From positions 682,001 to 746,000 of the forward strand of contig NZ_CP064266.1 of assembly GCF_022811845.1 (NCBI RefSeq): 64,000 bases of DNA, given 5' to 3'. Under the pieces are notes generated by a model that saw only the letters and a program-made list of their open reading frames with translations, was not told where the DNA came from and ran no database searches. The DNA is from Bacillus pseudomycoides (GTDB taxonomy: Bacteria > Bacillota > Bacilli > Bacillales > Bacillaceae_G). Position numbers and translations under genes: made by a program. Below are positions 23,462-31,874 of this stretch, in pieces. How positions within the stretch are numbered: position 1 is the stretch's first letter; each line of letters starts with the position of its first letter.

Positions 23462-26400
23462 ATGAAAAAGAAACCTTCAGCATTAATGAAACGTTTAAAA
23501 TATTTTTCTCCAATAAATCGCTATAACGACAATCATACACAAGAAACATATGAGGATCGAGAATGGGAAAACGTGTATAGAAAACGCTGGCAACACGATA
23601 AAGTAATTCGTTCTACACACGGTGTAAACTGCACTGGTTCTTGTAGCTGGAACATCTACGTAAAGGATGGGATTGTAACTTGGGAAGGTCAAGAACTGAA
23701 CTATCCATCTACTGGCCCTGATATGCCAGACTTTGAACCACGAGGATGTCCACGTGGAGCAAGTTTTTCTTGGTACATTTATAGCCCACTTCGCGTGAAA
23801 TATCCATATGTACGCGGTGTACTTTGGAATATGTGGCAAGAGGAACTACAAAATCACAAATCACCACTAGACGCTTGGAAAAGCATTGTGGAAAATCCTG
23901 AAAAAGCACGTACTTATAAGCAGGCACGTGGTAAAGGCGGATTCATCCGTGCTAGTTGGGATGAAGTATTACAACTTGTTGCCGCTTCTCTACTTTATAC
24001 AGTGATCAAATACGGCCCAGACCGAAATGTTGGTTTCTCACCAATTCCAGCCATGTCGATGTTAAGTCATGCTGCTGGTAGCCGCTTTATGCAGCTCATG
24101 GGTGGTCCTATGCTTAGCTTCTATGATTGGTACGCTGATTTACCACCAGCTTCTCCACAAATTTGGGGTGATCAAACAGATGTACCAGAAAGTAGTGACT
24201 GGTATAACTCTGGCTACATTATGACATGGGGTTCAAATGTACCAATGACAAGAACACCAGACGCCCACTTCTTAGCAGAGGTGCGCTATAAAGGAACGAA
24301 AGTTGTTTCTGTAAGTCCTGACTTTGCGGAATCTACAAAGTTTGCCGATGATTGGATTAGCGTAAAACAAGGTACAGACGGAGCACTTGCAATGGCAATG
24401 GGACACGTCATCTTACAAGAATTTTACGTGGACAACCAAGTGGAATACTTCACAAATTATGCAAAACAATATACTGATTTCCCGTTCTTTGTCACATTAA
24501 AACAACAAGGAGACCAATTTGTTGCAGACCGTTTCTTAAACGCGAATGATATTGGCCGTGAAACAAAGCTTGGTGAATGGAAACCTGTTCTTTGGAACGA
24601 TAACACGAAAGATTTTGCAACACCTCATGGCACAATGGGTTCACGCTGGGATAACGAAAAGAAATGGAACTTGCGTTTAGAAGATGAACAAACAGGCGAA
24701 AAAATTAATCCCCGCCTTTCCTTACTCGGTATGGAAGATGCTGTTGGAACTGTACAAATCCCATACTTCTCTGATGATGGAAACAAAGTATTAGAGCGTA
24801 CCATTCCAATGAAAAAAATCACGACAGAAGAAGGCGAAATTTACGTTACAACTGTATACGACTTAACGCTAGCAAACTACGGTGTTAACCGCGGACTTGG
24901 GGGGCAAGAACCGAAAGACTTTAATGATGATGTGCCATTTACACCAGCATGGCAAGAAAAAATGACCGGAGTAAAACGAGAACTTATTATTCAAATCGCT
25001 CGTGAATTTGCCCAAAATGCTGTTGATACAAATGGACGCTCGATGATTATTGTCGGCGCTGGTATTAACCATTGGTTTAACTCTGATACAATTTACCGCG
25101 CGGTTCTAAACCTTGTTCTTCTCGTTGGTGCACAAGGTGTAAACGGCGGCGGTTGGGCGCATTATGTTGGGCAAGAAAAACTACGACCAGCAGAAGGTTG
25201 GCAAACGATTGCAATGGCAAAAGACTGGCAAGGTCCGCCGAAACTGCAAAACGGCACATCCTTCTTCTATTTCGTAACAGATCAATGGCGTTATGAAGAT
25301 ACACCAGTCGGCCACCTAGCATCGCCAGTTGTCGGCAACTCACGCTATCAACACCACGGTGATTACAACGTGTTAGCTGCTCGTCTTGGTTGGTTACCTT
25401 CTTACCCAACATTTGAGAAAAACGGAATTGAATTATATAAAGAAGCTGTCGCTAGTGGCGCAACAACACAGGAAGAAATCGGAAAATATGTTGCACAAAA
25501 GCTAAAAGATAAAGAATTGAAATTTGCAATTGAAGACCCTGATAACAAAAATAACTTCCCGCGTAACTTATTCGTATGGCGTGCAAACTTAATTTCAAGT
25601 TCCGGTAAAGGACACGAGTATTTCTTAAAACATTTATTAGGTACAACAAACGGATTAATGAACGACGATAGCGATTCATTACGACCAGAAGAAATAAAAT
25701 GGCATGAAGAAGCACCTGAAGGAAAGCTTGATCTACTAATCAACTTAGATTTCCGTATGGCTGGAACAGCACTGTATTCTGATATCGTCCTTCCTGCCTC
25801 AACTTGGTATGAAAAACACGATTTAAGTAGTACAGATATGCATCCGTTCGTGCATCCATTTAATCCAGCAATCGGTTCACCATGGGAAGCGCGCTCTGAC
25901 TGGGATATTTTCTCCTCCCTTTCTAAAGCTGTTTCAGATTTAGCTACAGAACTTGACCTTGAACCAATGAAAGAAGTTGTCGCAACACCACTTCTTCATG
26001 ATACACCGCAAGAATTAGCACAGCCACTTGGCAAGATTAAAGATTGGAGCAAAGGTGAGTGTGAACCAATCCCAGGAAAAACAATGCCGCAAATTCATGT
26101 TGTAGAACGAGATTATAAAACGATTTATGACAAGATGACAGCGCTTGGACCAAACGCTGGGAAGCAACCAATTGGTACGAAAGGGATTTCTTGGTCTGCA
26201 GAAAAAGAATATGAACAATTAAAGAGTCGACTAGGCGTGATTCGCACTAATTCTATCGCCAAAGGATGCCCTGACATAACAGAAGCCATCAATGCTGCTG
26301 AGGCAGTGTTAACTCTTTCTTCTACAACAAACGGTCATATGGCTGTAAAAGCTTGGGAAGCTCTTGAAAAACAAACAGATTTACAGCTTCGTGATTTAGC

Positions 26401-27145
26401 AGAAGAACGCGAAGAAGAATGCTTCACATTTGAACAAATTACCGCGCAGCCAAAAACGGTAATTACTTCCCCTGCCTTTACTGGTTCTGAAAAAGGAGGA
26501 CGTCGTTATTCACCATTTACAACAAATGTTGAGCGCCTTATCCCTTGGAGAACGCTAACTGGTCGACAATCGTTCTACTTAGATCACGACATGATGAAGG
26601 AATTCGGTGAAACAATGGCAACATTCAAGCCAATCTTGCAGCATAAACCGTTCCGTAAATCACGTCCTGACGTAGAAGGAAAAGAAATTACGTTGAACTA
26701 TTTAACACCGCATAATAAGTGGTCGATTCATAGTATGTACTTCGATTCCTTACCGATGCTAACACTATTTAGAGGTGGCCCAACTGTTTGGATGAACAAA
26801 GATGATGCTGCCGAAGCTGGCGTAGCCGATAACGATTGGATCGAATGCTTCAACCGTAACGGTGTTGTTGTTGCACGTGCCGTTGTAACACACCGCATAC
26901 CAAGAGGAATGGCCTTTATGCACCACGCACAAGATCGTCACATTAACGTGCCTGGTACAAAATTAACGAGCAACCGCGGCGGAACACATAATAGTCCAAC
27001 ACGTATTCACGTGAAACCAACACATATGATTGGTGGATACGGCCAATTAAGCTATGGATTTAACTACTATGGTCCAACTGGGAACCAGCGTGACTTAAAC
27101 GTCGTAATCCGCAAACTGAAGGAGGTAGATTGGCTTGAAGATTAA
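23462..27145 (+). CDS. narG: Respiratory nitrate reductase alpha subunit NarG
   Basis: 1227 residues from ATG 23462, preceded by AAAGGAGTGAACAGT; the open frame reaching 23381 would cover the promoter and is rejected. It carries the bis-MGD molybdenum cofactor and the FS0 iron-sulfur cluster: His53, Cys57 and Cys61 in STHGVNCTGSC, and Cys96 in FEPRGCPRG. The Asp ligand region is QIWGDQTDVPESSDW. The C-terminal MopB domain includes MNKDDAAEAGVADNDWIE and LTSNRGGTHNSPTRIHV. No twin-arginine signal is present, so the active site faces the cytoplasm as in NarGHI enzymes. First gene of narGHJI; it overlaps narH by 11 bp. Confidence 0.96.
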   Translation: MKKKPSALMKRLKYFSPINRYNDNHTQETYEDREWENVYRKRWQHDKVIRSTHGVNCTGSCSWNIYVKDGIVTWEGQELNYPSTGPDMPDFEPRGCPRGASFSWYIYSPLRVKYPYVRGVLWNMWQEELQNHKSPLDAWKSIVENPEKARTYKQARGKGGFIRASWDEVLQLVAASLLYTVIKYGPDRNVGFSPIPAMSMLSHAAGSRFMQLMGGPMLSFYDWYADLPPASPQIWGDQTDVPESSDWYNSGYIMTWGSNVPMTRTPDAHFLAEVRYKGTKVVSVSPDFAESTKFADDWISVKQGTDGALAMAMGHVILQEFYVDNQVEYFTNYAKQYTDFPFFVTLKQQGDQFVADRFLNANDIGRETKLGEWKPVLWNDNTKDFATPHGTMGSRWDNEKKWNLRLEDEQTGEKINPRLSLLGMEDAVGTVQIPYFSDDGNKVLERTIPMKKITTEEGEIYVTTVYDLTLANYGVNRGLGGQEPKDFNDDVPFTPAWQEKMTGVKRELIIQIAREFAQNAVDTNGRSMIIVGAGINHWFNSDTIYRAVLNLVLLVGAQGVNGGGWAHYVGQEKLRPAEGWQTIAMAKDWQGPPKLQNGTSFFYFVTDQWRYEDTPVGHLASPVVGNSRYQHHGDYNVLAARLGWLPSYPTFEKNGIELYKEAVASGATTQEEIGKYVAQKLKDKELKFAIEDPDNKNNFPRNLFVWRANLISSSGKGHEYFLKHLLGTTNGLMNDDSDSLRPEEIKWHEEAPEGKLDLLINLDFRMAGTALYSDIVLPASTWYEKHDLSSTDMHPFVHPFNPAIGSPWEARSDWDIFSSLSKAVSDLATELDLEPMKEVVATPLLHDTPQELAQPLGKIKDWSKGECEPIPGKTMPQIHVVERDYKTIYDKMTALGPNAGKQPIGTKGISWSAEKEYEQLKSRLGVIRTNSIAKGCPDITEAINAAEAVLTLSSTTNGHMAVKAWEALEKQTDLQLRDLAEEREEECFTFEQITAQPKTVITSPAFTGSEKGGRRYSPFTTNVERLIPWRTLTGRQSFYLDHDMMKEFGETMATFKPILQHKPFRKSRPDVEGKEITLNYLTPHNKWSIHSMYFDSLPMLTLFRGGPTVWMNKDDAAEAGVADNDWIECFNRNGVVVARAVVTHRIPRGMAFMHHAQDRHINVPGTKLTSNRGGTHNSPTRIHVKPTHMIGGYGQLSYGFNYYGPTGNQRDLNVVIRKLKEVDWLED

Positions 27146-28610
27146 AGCGCAAGTCGGAATGGTAATGAACCTAGATAAATGCATCGGCTGCCACACTTGT
27201 AGCGTAACATGCAAAAACACCTGGACGAATCGTCCAGGTGCTGAATATATGTATTTCAACAACGTAGAGACAAAGCCCGGTATCGGTTATCCAAAACAAT
27301 GGGAAGATCAAGAAAAATATAATGGCGGCTGGGAATTAAAAAATGGTGAAATCCAGCTCAAGTCGGGTTCCAAAATGAAGCGTCTCATGAATATTTTCCA
27401 TAATCCAGATCAACCAACGATTGATGATTACTTTGAACCTTGGAACTATGATTATGAAACATTAACAAACAGCCCGCAGCGTAAACATCAGCCAGTAGCT
27501 CGCCCGAAGTCAGCAATTACTGGCGAATTTATCGACAAAATTGAATGGGGACCAAACTGGGAAGATGATTTAGCAGGTGGACATATAACAGGATTACAAG
27601 ATCCGAACGTCAAGAAAATGGAAGAAGATATTAAAACAGATTTTGAGAACGTCTTTATGATGTACTTACCTCGCATTTGCGAACACTGTATGAATCCATC
27701 TTGCGTATCTTCTTGTCCATCTGGCGCAATGTATAAACGTGAAGAAGATGGGATTGTCCTTGTTGATCAAAATGCATGCCGTGCTTGGCGATTCTGTGTA
27801 TCTTCTTGCCCATATAAGAAAGTATATTTCAACTGGCAAACAAATAAAGCAGAAAAATGTACAATGTGCTTCCCCCGTATTGAAGCTGGTATGCCAACAA
27901 TCTGCTCTGAAACATGCGTAGGGCGTATTCGTTATATCGGAGTTATGTTATATGACGCTGACAAAGTAAAAGAAGCTGCTTCTGTCGAAGACGAAAAAGA
28001 TTTATATGAATCTCAGCTTACGGTCTTCTTAGATCCAAATGATCCAAAAGTAGCGGCTGAAGCTAAAAAACAAGGCATTCCTGAAGAATGGATTAAGGCG
28101 GCTCAAGAGTCACCTATTTATAAAATGATTATTGATTGGAAAATCGCCCTTCCTCTTCATCCAGAGTACCGGACAATGCCAATGGTTTGGTATATCCCAC
28201 CGCTCAGTCCAATTATGAATATGGTGGAAGGAAAAGGAAGCAACTGGCAAACAGAGGAAATTTTCCCTGCTATTGATAATATGCGCATTCCAATTCAATA
28301 TTTAGCGAATTTACTGACAGCGGGCGATGAATCACATATTCGTCTTACATTGAAAAAAATGGCTGTTATGCGAACTCATATGAGAGCACTGCAAATTAAT
28401 AAAGAACCAGATGAAGCTGTATTAAAAGAACTCGGTTTAACGAAAGAAGATGTAGAAGATATGTATCGCCTTCTTGCAATTGCAAAATATAAAGACCGTT
28501 TCGTTATCCCTACATCTCACCGTGAACAAGTTGCAGATTTATACAGTGAACAAGGAAGCTGCGGCCTTTCCTTCGCAGGCGGCCCAGGTTCTTGTATGAC
28601 ACTCTCTTAA
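27135..28610 (+). CDS. narH: Respiratory nitrate reductase beta subunit NarH
   Basis: 491 residues from TTG 27135-27137, with GGAGG 9 bp upstream inside the narG tail. Four Cys groups for FS1-FS4: CIGCHTCSVTC (Cys16, 19, 22, 26), CEHCMNPSCVSSCP, CRAWRFCVSSCP (Trp replaces one Cys, giving the 3Fe-4S cluster), and CTMCFPRIEAGMPTICSETC. It passes electrons from NarI haem to NarG. Length and motif order are those of full NarH proteins. Confidence 0.96.
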   Translation: MKIKAQVGMVMNLDKCIGCHTCSVTCKNTWTNRPGAEYMYFNNVETKPGIGYPKQWEDQEKYNGGWELKNGEIQLKSGSKMKRLMNIFHNPDQPTIDDYFEPWNYDYETLTNSPQRKHQPVARPKSAITGEFIDKIEWGPNWEDDLAGGHITGLQDPNVKKMEEDIKTDFENVFMMYLPRICEHCMNPSCVSSCPSGAMYKREEDGIVLVDQNACRAWRFCVSSCPYKKVYFNWQTNKAEKCTMCFPRIEAGMPTICSETCVGRIRYIGVMLYDADKVKEAASVEDEKDLYESQLTVFLDPNDPKVAAEAKKQGIPEEWIKAAQESPIYKMIIDWKIALPLHPEYRTMPMVWYIPPLSPIMNMVEGKGSNWQTEEIFPAIDNMRIPIQYLANLLTAGDESHIRLTLKKMAVMRTHMRALQINKEPDEAVLKELGLTKEDVEDMYRLLAIAKYKDRFVIPTSHREQVADLYSEQGSCGLSFAGGPGSCMTLS

Positions 28611-28628
28611 ACTAAGGAGGTAATAGCT

Positions 28629-29159
28629 ATGAAACAAGGTTTACAAACTGCTTTTTCTTGTGCTTCCTTCCTTCTCTCCTATCCTGAAACAGGATGGAGA
28701 GAAGCTTTACCAGAACTACAAGAAACAATCGATACGATTACGCATGAAGAAATTCACACGTTGCTTACAGCTTTCATCAAACAAGCTCAAGAAAAAACAA
28801 ACGATCAACTCATTGATTCTTACGTATATACATTCGACTTTGGAAAGAAAACAAATATGTATCTCACTTACATGAACACAGGTGAACAAAGAGAGCGTGG
28901 AATTGAATTATTAGAGCTAAAACAACACTATCAAAAAGCTGGCTTTGCGGTAACAGATAAAGAACTACCTGATTATCTACCGCTTCTACTTGAGTTTCTC
29001 GCAAACGCAAATGAAGAAGATAGCGAACCAATTATGAGTAAATACACGAAAGATATACAAGCATTGCACGGACAGTTAAAAGAAGCAAATTGTATGTACG
29101 AACCAATTCTTGCTGCCATTCTCCGCGCCATCGATGTCTGGGGAGTACAAGCGAATTAG
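28629..29159 (+). CDS. narJ: Nitrate reductase assembly chaperone NarJ
   Basis: A 176-residue helical protein of the NarJ/TorD family: FSCASFLLSYPETGWREALPE (in part FLLSYPETGW), YVYTFDFGKKTNMYLTYM and LPDYLPLLLEFLANANEED. It binds the NarG N-terminus and controls cofactor insertion; it is not part of the final enzyme. The ATG follows CTAAGGAGGTAATAGCT, 18 bp after narH, and narI starts 17 bp after the stop. Confidence 0.93.
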   Translation: MKQGLQTAFSCASFLLSYPETGWREALPELQETIDTITHEEIHTLLTAFIKQAQEKTNDQLIDSYVYTFDFGKKTNMYLTYMNTGEQRERGIELLELKQHYQKAGFAVTDKELPDYLPLLLEFLANANEEDSEPIMSKYTKDIQALHGQLKEANCMYEPILAAILRAIDVWGVQAN

Positions 29160-29176
29160 AAAGGAGTGTCGTCAAA

Positions 29177-29878
29177 ATGATGGATCAATTTTTATGGGTG
29201 CTGTTCCCCTATATCATTTTCGCAATCTTTATCGGTGGACACATTTTCAGATACAACTATGATCAATTTGGCTGGACATCAAAATCTAGCGAACTATTAG
29301 AGAAGAAAATGCTCCGAATCGGAAGTTTACTCTTTCACTTTGGCATTATGTTCGTAATCGGTGGACACATCATGGGAATATTAATACCAGAATCTGTATA
29401 TACCTCTTTCGGTATTTCTGAGCATATGTATCATATGGTCGCTATCAGCTTCGGTCTTCCTGCAGGAATTGCTTCAATTGTTGGTTTAGTGATTTTAATG
29501 TATCGTCGCTTTACAGTAAAACGCATTATCGCAACAAGTACAAAAGGGGATTATGTCGCCCTCGTCCTCTTGTTCATTGTAATGTTAGCAGGTCTATCCT
29601 CTACATTTTTCAATATTGATGCAAAAGGATTTGATTATCGAACAACAATTGGCCCATGGTTCCGCAGCCTCTTTGTTTTCCAGCCGAAAGCAGAATATAT
29701 GGCAGAAGTACCTATTTGGTTTAAAATCCATATCATTGCAGCGATGGGGCTCTTTGCAACATGGCCATTTACAAGACTTGTACATGTCTTTAGCGTTCCA
29801 GTGAAATATTTACGACGCAGTTATGTTATTTATCGAAAAAGACAACCTATTGAATCTGAAAAAGCAAAAATCCAATAA
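29177..29878 (+). CDS. narI: Respiratory nitrate reductase gamma subunit NarI
   Basis: 233 residues from ATG 29177, 10 bp after AAGGAG; the open frame reaching into narJ has no ribosome site. It is a five-TM cytochrome b that oxidises menaquinol. Haem ligand candidates are His in FIGGHIFRYNYD, FVIGGHIMG, HIIAAMGLFATWPFTRLVHVFS region (two His near the C-terminus). The short C-terminal tail is basic and cytosolic. A terminator closes the operon. Confidence 0.95.
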   Translation: MMDQFLWVLFPYIIFAIFIGGHIFRYNYDQFGWTSKSSELLEKKMLRIGSLLFHFGIMFVIGGHIMGILIPESVYTSFGISEHMYHMVAISFGLPAGIASIVGLVILMYRRFTVKRIIATSTKGDYVALVLLFIVMLAGLSSTFFNIDAKGFDYRTTIGPWFRSLFVFQPKAEYMAEVPIWFKIHIIAAMGLFATWPFTRLVHVFSVPVKYLRRSYVIYRKRQPIESEKAKIQ

Positions 29879-29880
29879 AA

Positions 29881-29926
29881 AATAGCACCTATCCTATAAA
29901 AATAAGATAGGTGCTATTTTATTTTT
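29881..29926 (+). terminator. Terminator of narGHJI
   Basis: AATAGCACCTATC and GATAGGTGCTATT pair around an A/T loop, followed by TTATTTTTAT. Confidence 0.9.
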
Positions 29927-29966
29927 ATGTTAATCTTCCATATTCATTTTACTATTTATTCGGATT

Positions 29967-30128
29967 CTAAGCACCATTACTTTCGAAATAGTACTTTACT
30001 CCTTTAATGAGTTGCCAGCCTGTTTGCATTGCCCCACTTCCGTTGAAGTAGTACCATTTTCCATCAATTGCTTGCCAACCTGCTTGCATTGCTCCGCTTC
30101 CGTTGAAGTAGTACCTTGTCTGCTTCGT
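29967..30128 (-). pseudogene. 3' remnant of a cell-wall (choline/glucan-type) binding repeat protein
   Basis: On the minus strand one frame encodes 53 residues, with two near-identical units: YYFNGSGAMQAGWQAIDGKW and YYFNGSGAMQTGWQLIKGVK, then YYFESNGA and a TAG stop. These are CW_binding_1-type repeats found at the C-terminus of surface proteins and lysins. An in-frame TAG lies 5 codons before the first unit and there is no start, so the N-terminal part is gone. It sits between the narI terminator and the GerP-like genes, at the edge of the nitrate block. Confidence 0.85.
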
Positions 30129-30346
30129 CTACATTTCATATTATAAAGTGCTGATTTTCACCAAAAATTTTGCTGTTTTTATCATTTTTTAACATAAAAG
30201 ACTCCACTTTTTGCCTAACATTAGAACAAATTTGCGCAATATATAAGAATCGTTGCGAGTATCCTCCCATGTTGTTGTCGTTGCTTCCCTCCCTGTTTCC
30301 CTTGTAAATGAAGCAGACGAAAACGGATGATATGTTATAAGTATGT
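30129..30346. other. Intergenic stretch without a recognised gene
   Basis: A/T-rich DNA upstream of the cell-wall-binding remnant. No start-plus-ribosome-site combination, repeat or RNA was found. A 70-codon minus frame here runs through a terminator and is not convincing. Confidence 0.5.
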
Positions 30347-30379
30347 GAAAAACCCCCCGCTTTTGGCAGGAGGTTTTTC
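30347..30379. terminator. Terminator of the GerP-like gene pair
   Basis: On the minus strand AAAACCTCCTGCC-AAAA-GCGGGGGGTTTTT lies immediately after the stop codon at 30379. Confidence 0.85.
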
Positions 30380-30693
30380 TATAAACCAGGCGCCGAATCA
30401 AAATTATCCGTATTCGGTGCAGCCTGTAAGATGCCAGTTGCGCTTATACCGGAATCTGTATTTCCACTTGTTCCTGCAGGTGCTCCTTTCGTATACGTTG
30501 TAGTTATTGTATCCCCTGGCTGTAAACAAACCTTTGTTGTTGTTCCAATTACTGTCACAACATCAATACAAGTTGGCCCAGATGCTCCACTATACGTCTT
30601 TGATGCACTAAATGAAGTATCCCTTAAATTATCTCCCGTAAATAGATTTCCATAGTTATTAACAATTATAAATTCTTTAATATTTGCCGGCAT
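30379..30693 (-). CDS. GerPA/GerPF-like spore protein, extended form
   Basis: A 104-residue protein. The N-terminal half (MPANIKEFIIVNNYGNLFTG, then DTSFSASKTYSGASG) follows the pattern of the small GerPA/GerPF spore proteins: short beta strands, an N-N-x-G turn, then K-x-Y-x-G. The C-terminal half is Thr/Gly/Ala-rich with two Cys (Cys43 and Cys56) and is longer than in GerP proteins (about 70 residues). GerP proteins affect coat permeability to germinants. The ATG follows GAAAGG by 10 bp, and it is the second gene of a pair. Family assignment is by pattern, not by search. Confidence 0.6.
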   Translation of the reverse strand: MPANIKEFIIVNNYGNLFTGDNLRDTSFSASKTYSGASGPTCIDVVTVIGTTTKVCLQPGDTITTTYTKGAPAGTSGNTDSGISATGILQAAPNTDNFDSAPGL

Positions 30694-30711
30694 TACCAGT
30701 CAACCTTTCTT

Positions 30712-30936
30712 TTACGAACCTAATGTTAATTCACTTGTTTCTAACGGAGGAATAAATACAGTCCTCCTCGTCACTGCTGCTGGCATGCGCTTCCCATTTA
30801 AAAAGGTGGCAACGCTCGAACCCCCAGAACCAGCATATATTTTCGCTACAGCAAATGACTCGATACTACAACAATCGCCTACATTTACCGCTCCTCGATT
30901 ATTTATAATTTTAATCTTCCGAAGAAATGCACTCAT
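30712..30936 (-). CDS. GerPA/GerPF-like spore protein
   Basis: 74 residues from ATG 30936 (MSAFLRKIKIINNRGAVNVG), with GGGAGG 7 bp upstream; the open frame to 31008 has no ribosome site. It has the same opening pattern as its neighbour: KIIINN-G-NVGD, then AKIYAGSGGSS. Two adjacent Cys (GDCCSIES) are present. It is 18 bp upstream of the second GerP-like gene and probably cotranscribed in the mother cell. Function by analogy only. Confidence 0.6.
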   Translation of the reverse strand: MSAFLRKIKIINNRGAVNVGDCCSIESFAVAKIYAGSGGSSVATFLNGKRMPAAVTRRTVFIPPLETSELTLGS

Positions 30937-30987
30937 AAGTAACCTCCCTTCTAAGAAAATGATTCTTTTGTACACTGTATGCAAAAG

Positions 30988-31022
30988 AAAAAAACTTGAA
31001 ACAAACACGTTTCAAGTTTTAA
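30988..31022 (-). terminator. Terminator of the rhodanese gene
   Basis: On the minus strand AAAACTTGAAAC and GTTTCAAGTTTTTTTC pair around 6 nt. Confidence 0.85.
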
Positions 31023-31029
31023 GAACGAA

Positions 31030-31335
31030 CTATTGAATTTCACCTTCATATTGCAGCATACCGCCAACCATATTTACCGTTTTAAACCCTTGCTCATTTA
31101 AATAGTGACATACATTTTCACTACGCATTCCTGATCTACAAATAAAGATATATTCATTTTCTTTATCAAAGAAGTCGACTTTATTTGGGATATCACCCAT
31201 TTTAATATGTACAGCTTCTGGAATTTTCCCTTGTGCTACTTCCTCATCTTCACGCACATCTACTAAAAATAATGTTTCTCCATTTTCTAAACGCTCTTGC
31301 ACTTCTTCTGTTGTAATTGTTTTTACTTCCGTCAT
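31030..31335 (-). CDS. Single-domain rhodanese sulfurtransferase
   Basis: A 101-residue rhodanese with LVDVREDEEVAQGKIPEAVH (about 25-44) and the active-site loop ICRSGMRS (Cys69). It carries persulfide sulfur on that Cys; the acceptor is unknown. No second domain or signal peptide is present. The ATG at 31335 follows AAGGAGGAACAACAT. It is monocistronic with its own terminator. Confidence 0.9.
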   Translation of the reverse strand: MTEVKTITTEEVQERLENGETLFLVDVREDEEVAQGKIPEAVHIKMGDIPNKVDFFDKENEYIFICRSGMRSENVCHYLNEQGFKTVNMVGGMLQYEGEIQ

Positions 31336-31551
31336 ATGTTGTTCCTCCTTATATAATTAAGCCTTAAGTAGTACAGTTTTCTCTACTCATCTATTCATCA
31401 CCAATTTTAGCATGCAAAAGTACGAACGCAAAGAATGGCAGCTTTTCATAGTCTTATTCTTTTTCAACCCTTTTGTAAATCTATCCCTTTACAAATACAA
31501 CACTTACATTGTATTCTCAATATACTTGTTTTACGAAAGGAATCGATCGAA

Positions 31552-31737
31552 ATGACACTTTTTCTATTCGTTATAGGTATCATTTTTTTAATTCTTGCTA
31601 TCATTTCACTCGGTATATTTAACAAAAGAAAAACTTCACAATCCTCTCAAGAACGATCATTCATTTATTTATTACTTAGTATAGCTTGTCTTGGAATATG
31701 CATTGCTACATACATCTTCCGTTTAAAAATCTTCTAA
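31552..31737 (+). CDS. Small two-TM membrane protein
   Basis: 61 residues from ATG 31552 (MTLFLFVIGIIFLILAIISL), 10 bp after GAAAGG; the frame to 31435 has no ribosome site. Two hydrophobic segments (about 2-22 and 39-56) flank a polar loop with KRKTSQSSQERS. No family is recognised. A terminator follows directly, which supports a real transcription unit. Confidence 0.7.
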   Translation: MTLFLFVIGIIFLILAIISLGIFNKRKTSQSSQERSFIYLLLSIACLGICIATYIFRLKIF

Positions 31738-31772
31738 AAAAGGTGCTTGCTTAACAGCTCGCACCTTTTTTC
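31736..31772 (+). terminator. Terminator of the small membrane protein gene
   Basis: AAAAAGGTGC and GCACCTTTTTT pair around 14 nt. Confidence 0.8.
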
Positions 31773-31874
31773 ATACATTGTTATCTATTCATATCGATTT
31801 TCCATATATAAATTGCTTCTATCCATCGCCAGATCCTCTCTTCGAGCTAAAAAAGAGAGGTTTTATATGCATTT

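Noticed and set aside
31832..31867. Hairpin at the metX 3' side as a riboswitch or terminator
   Set aside because: CCTCTCTT/AAGAGAGG pairs, but no T run follows on the metX strand and there is no riboswitch consensus.
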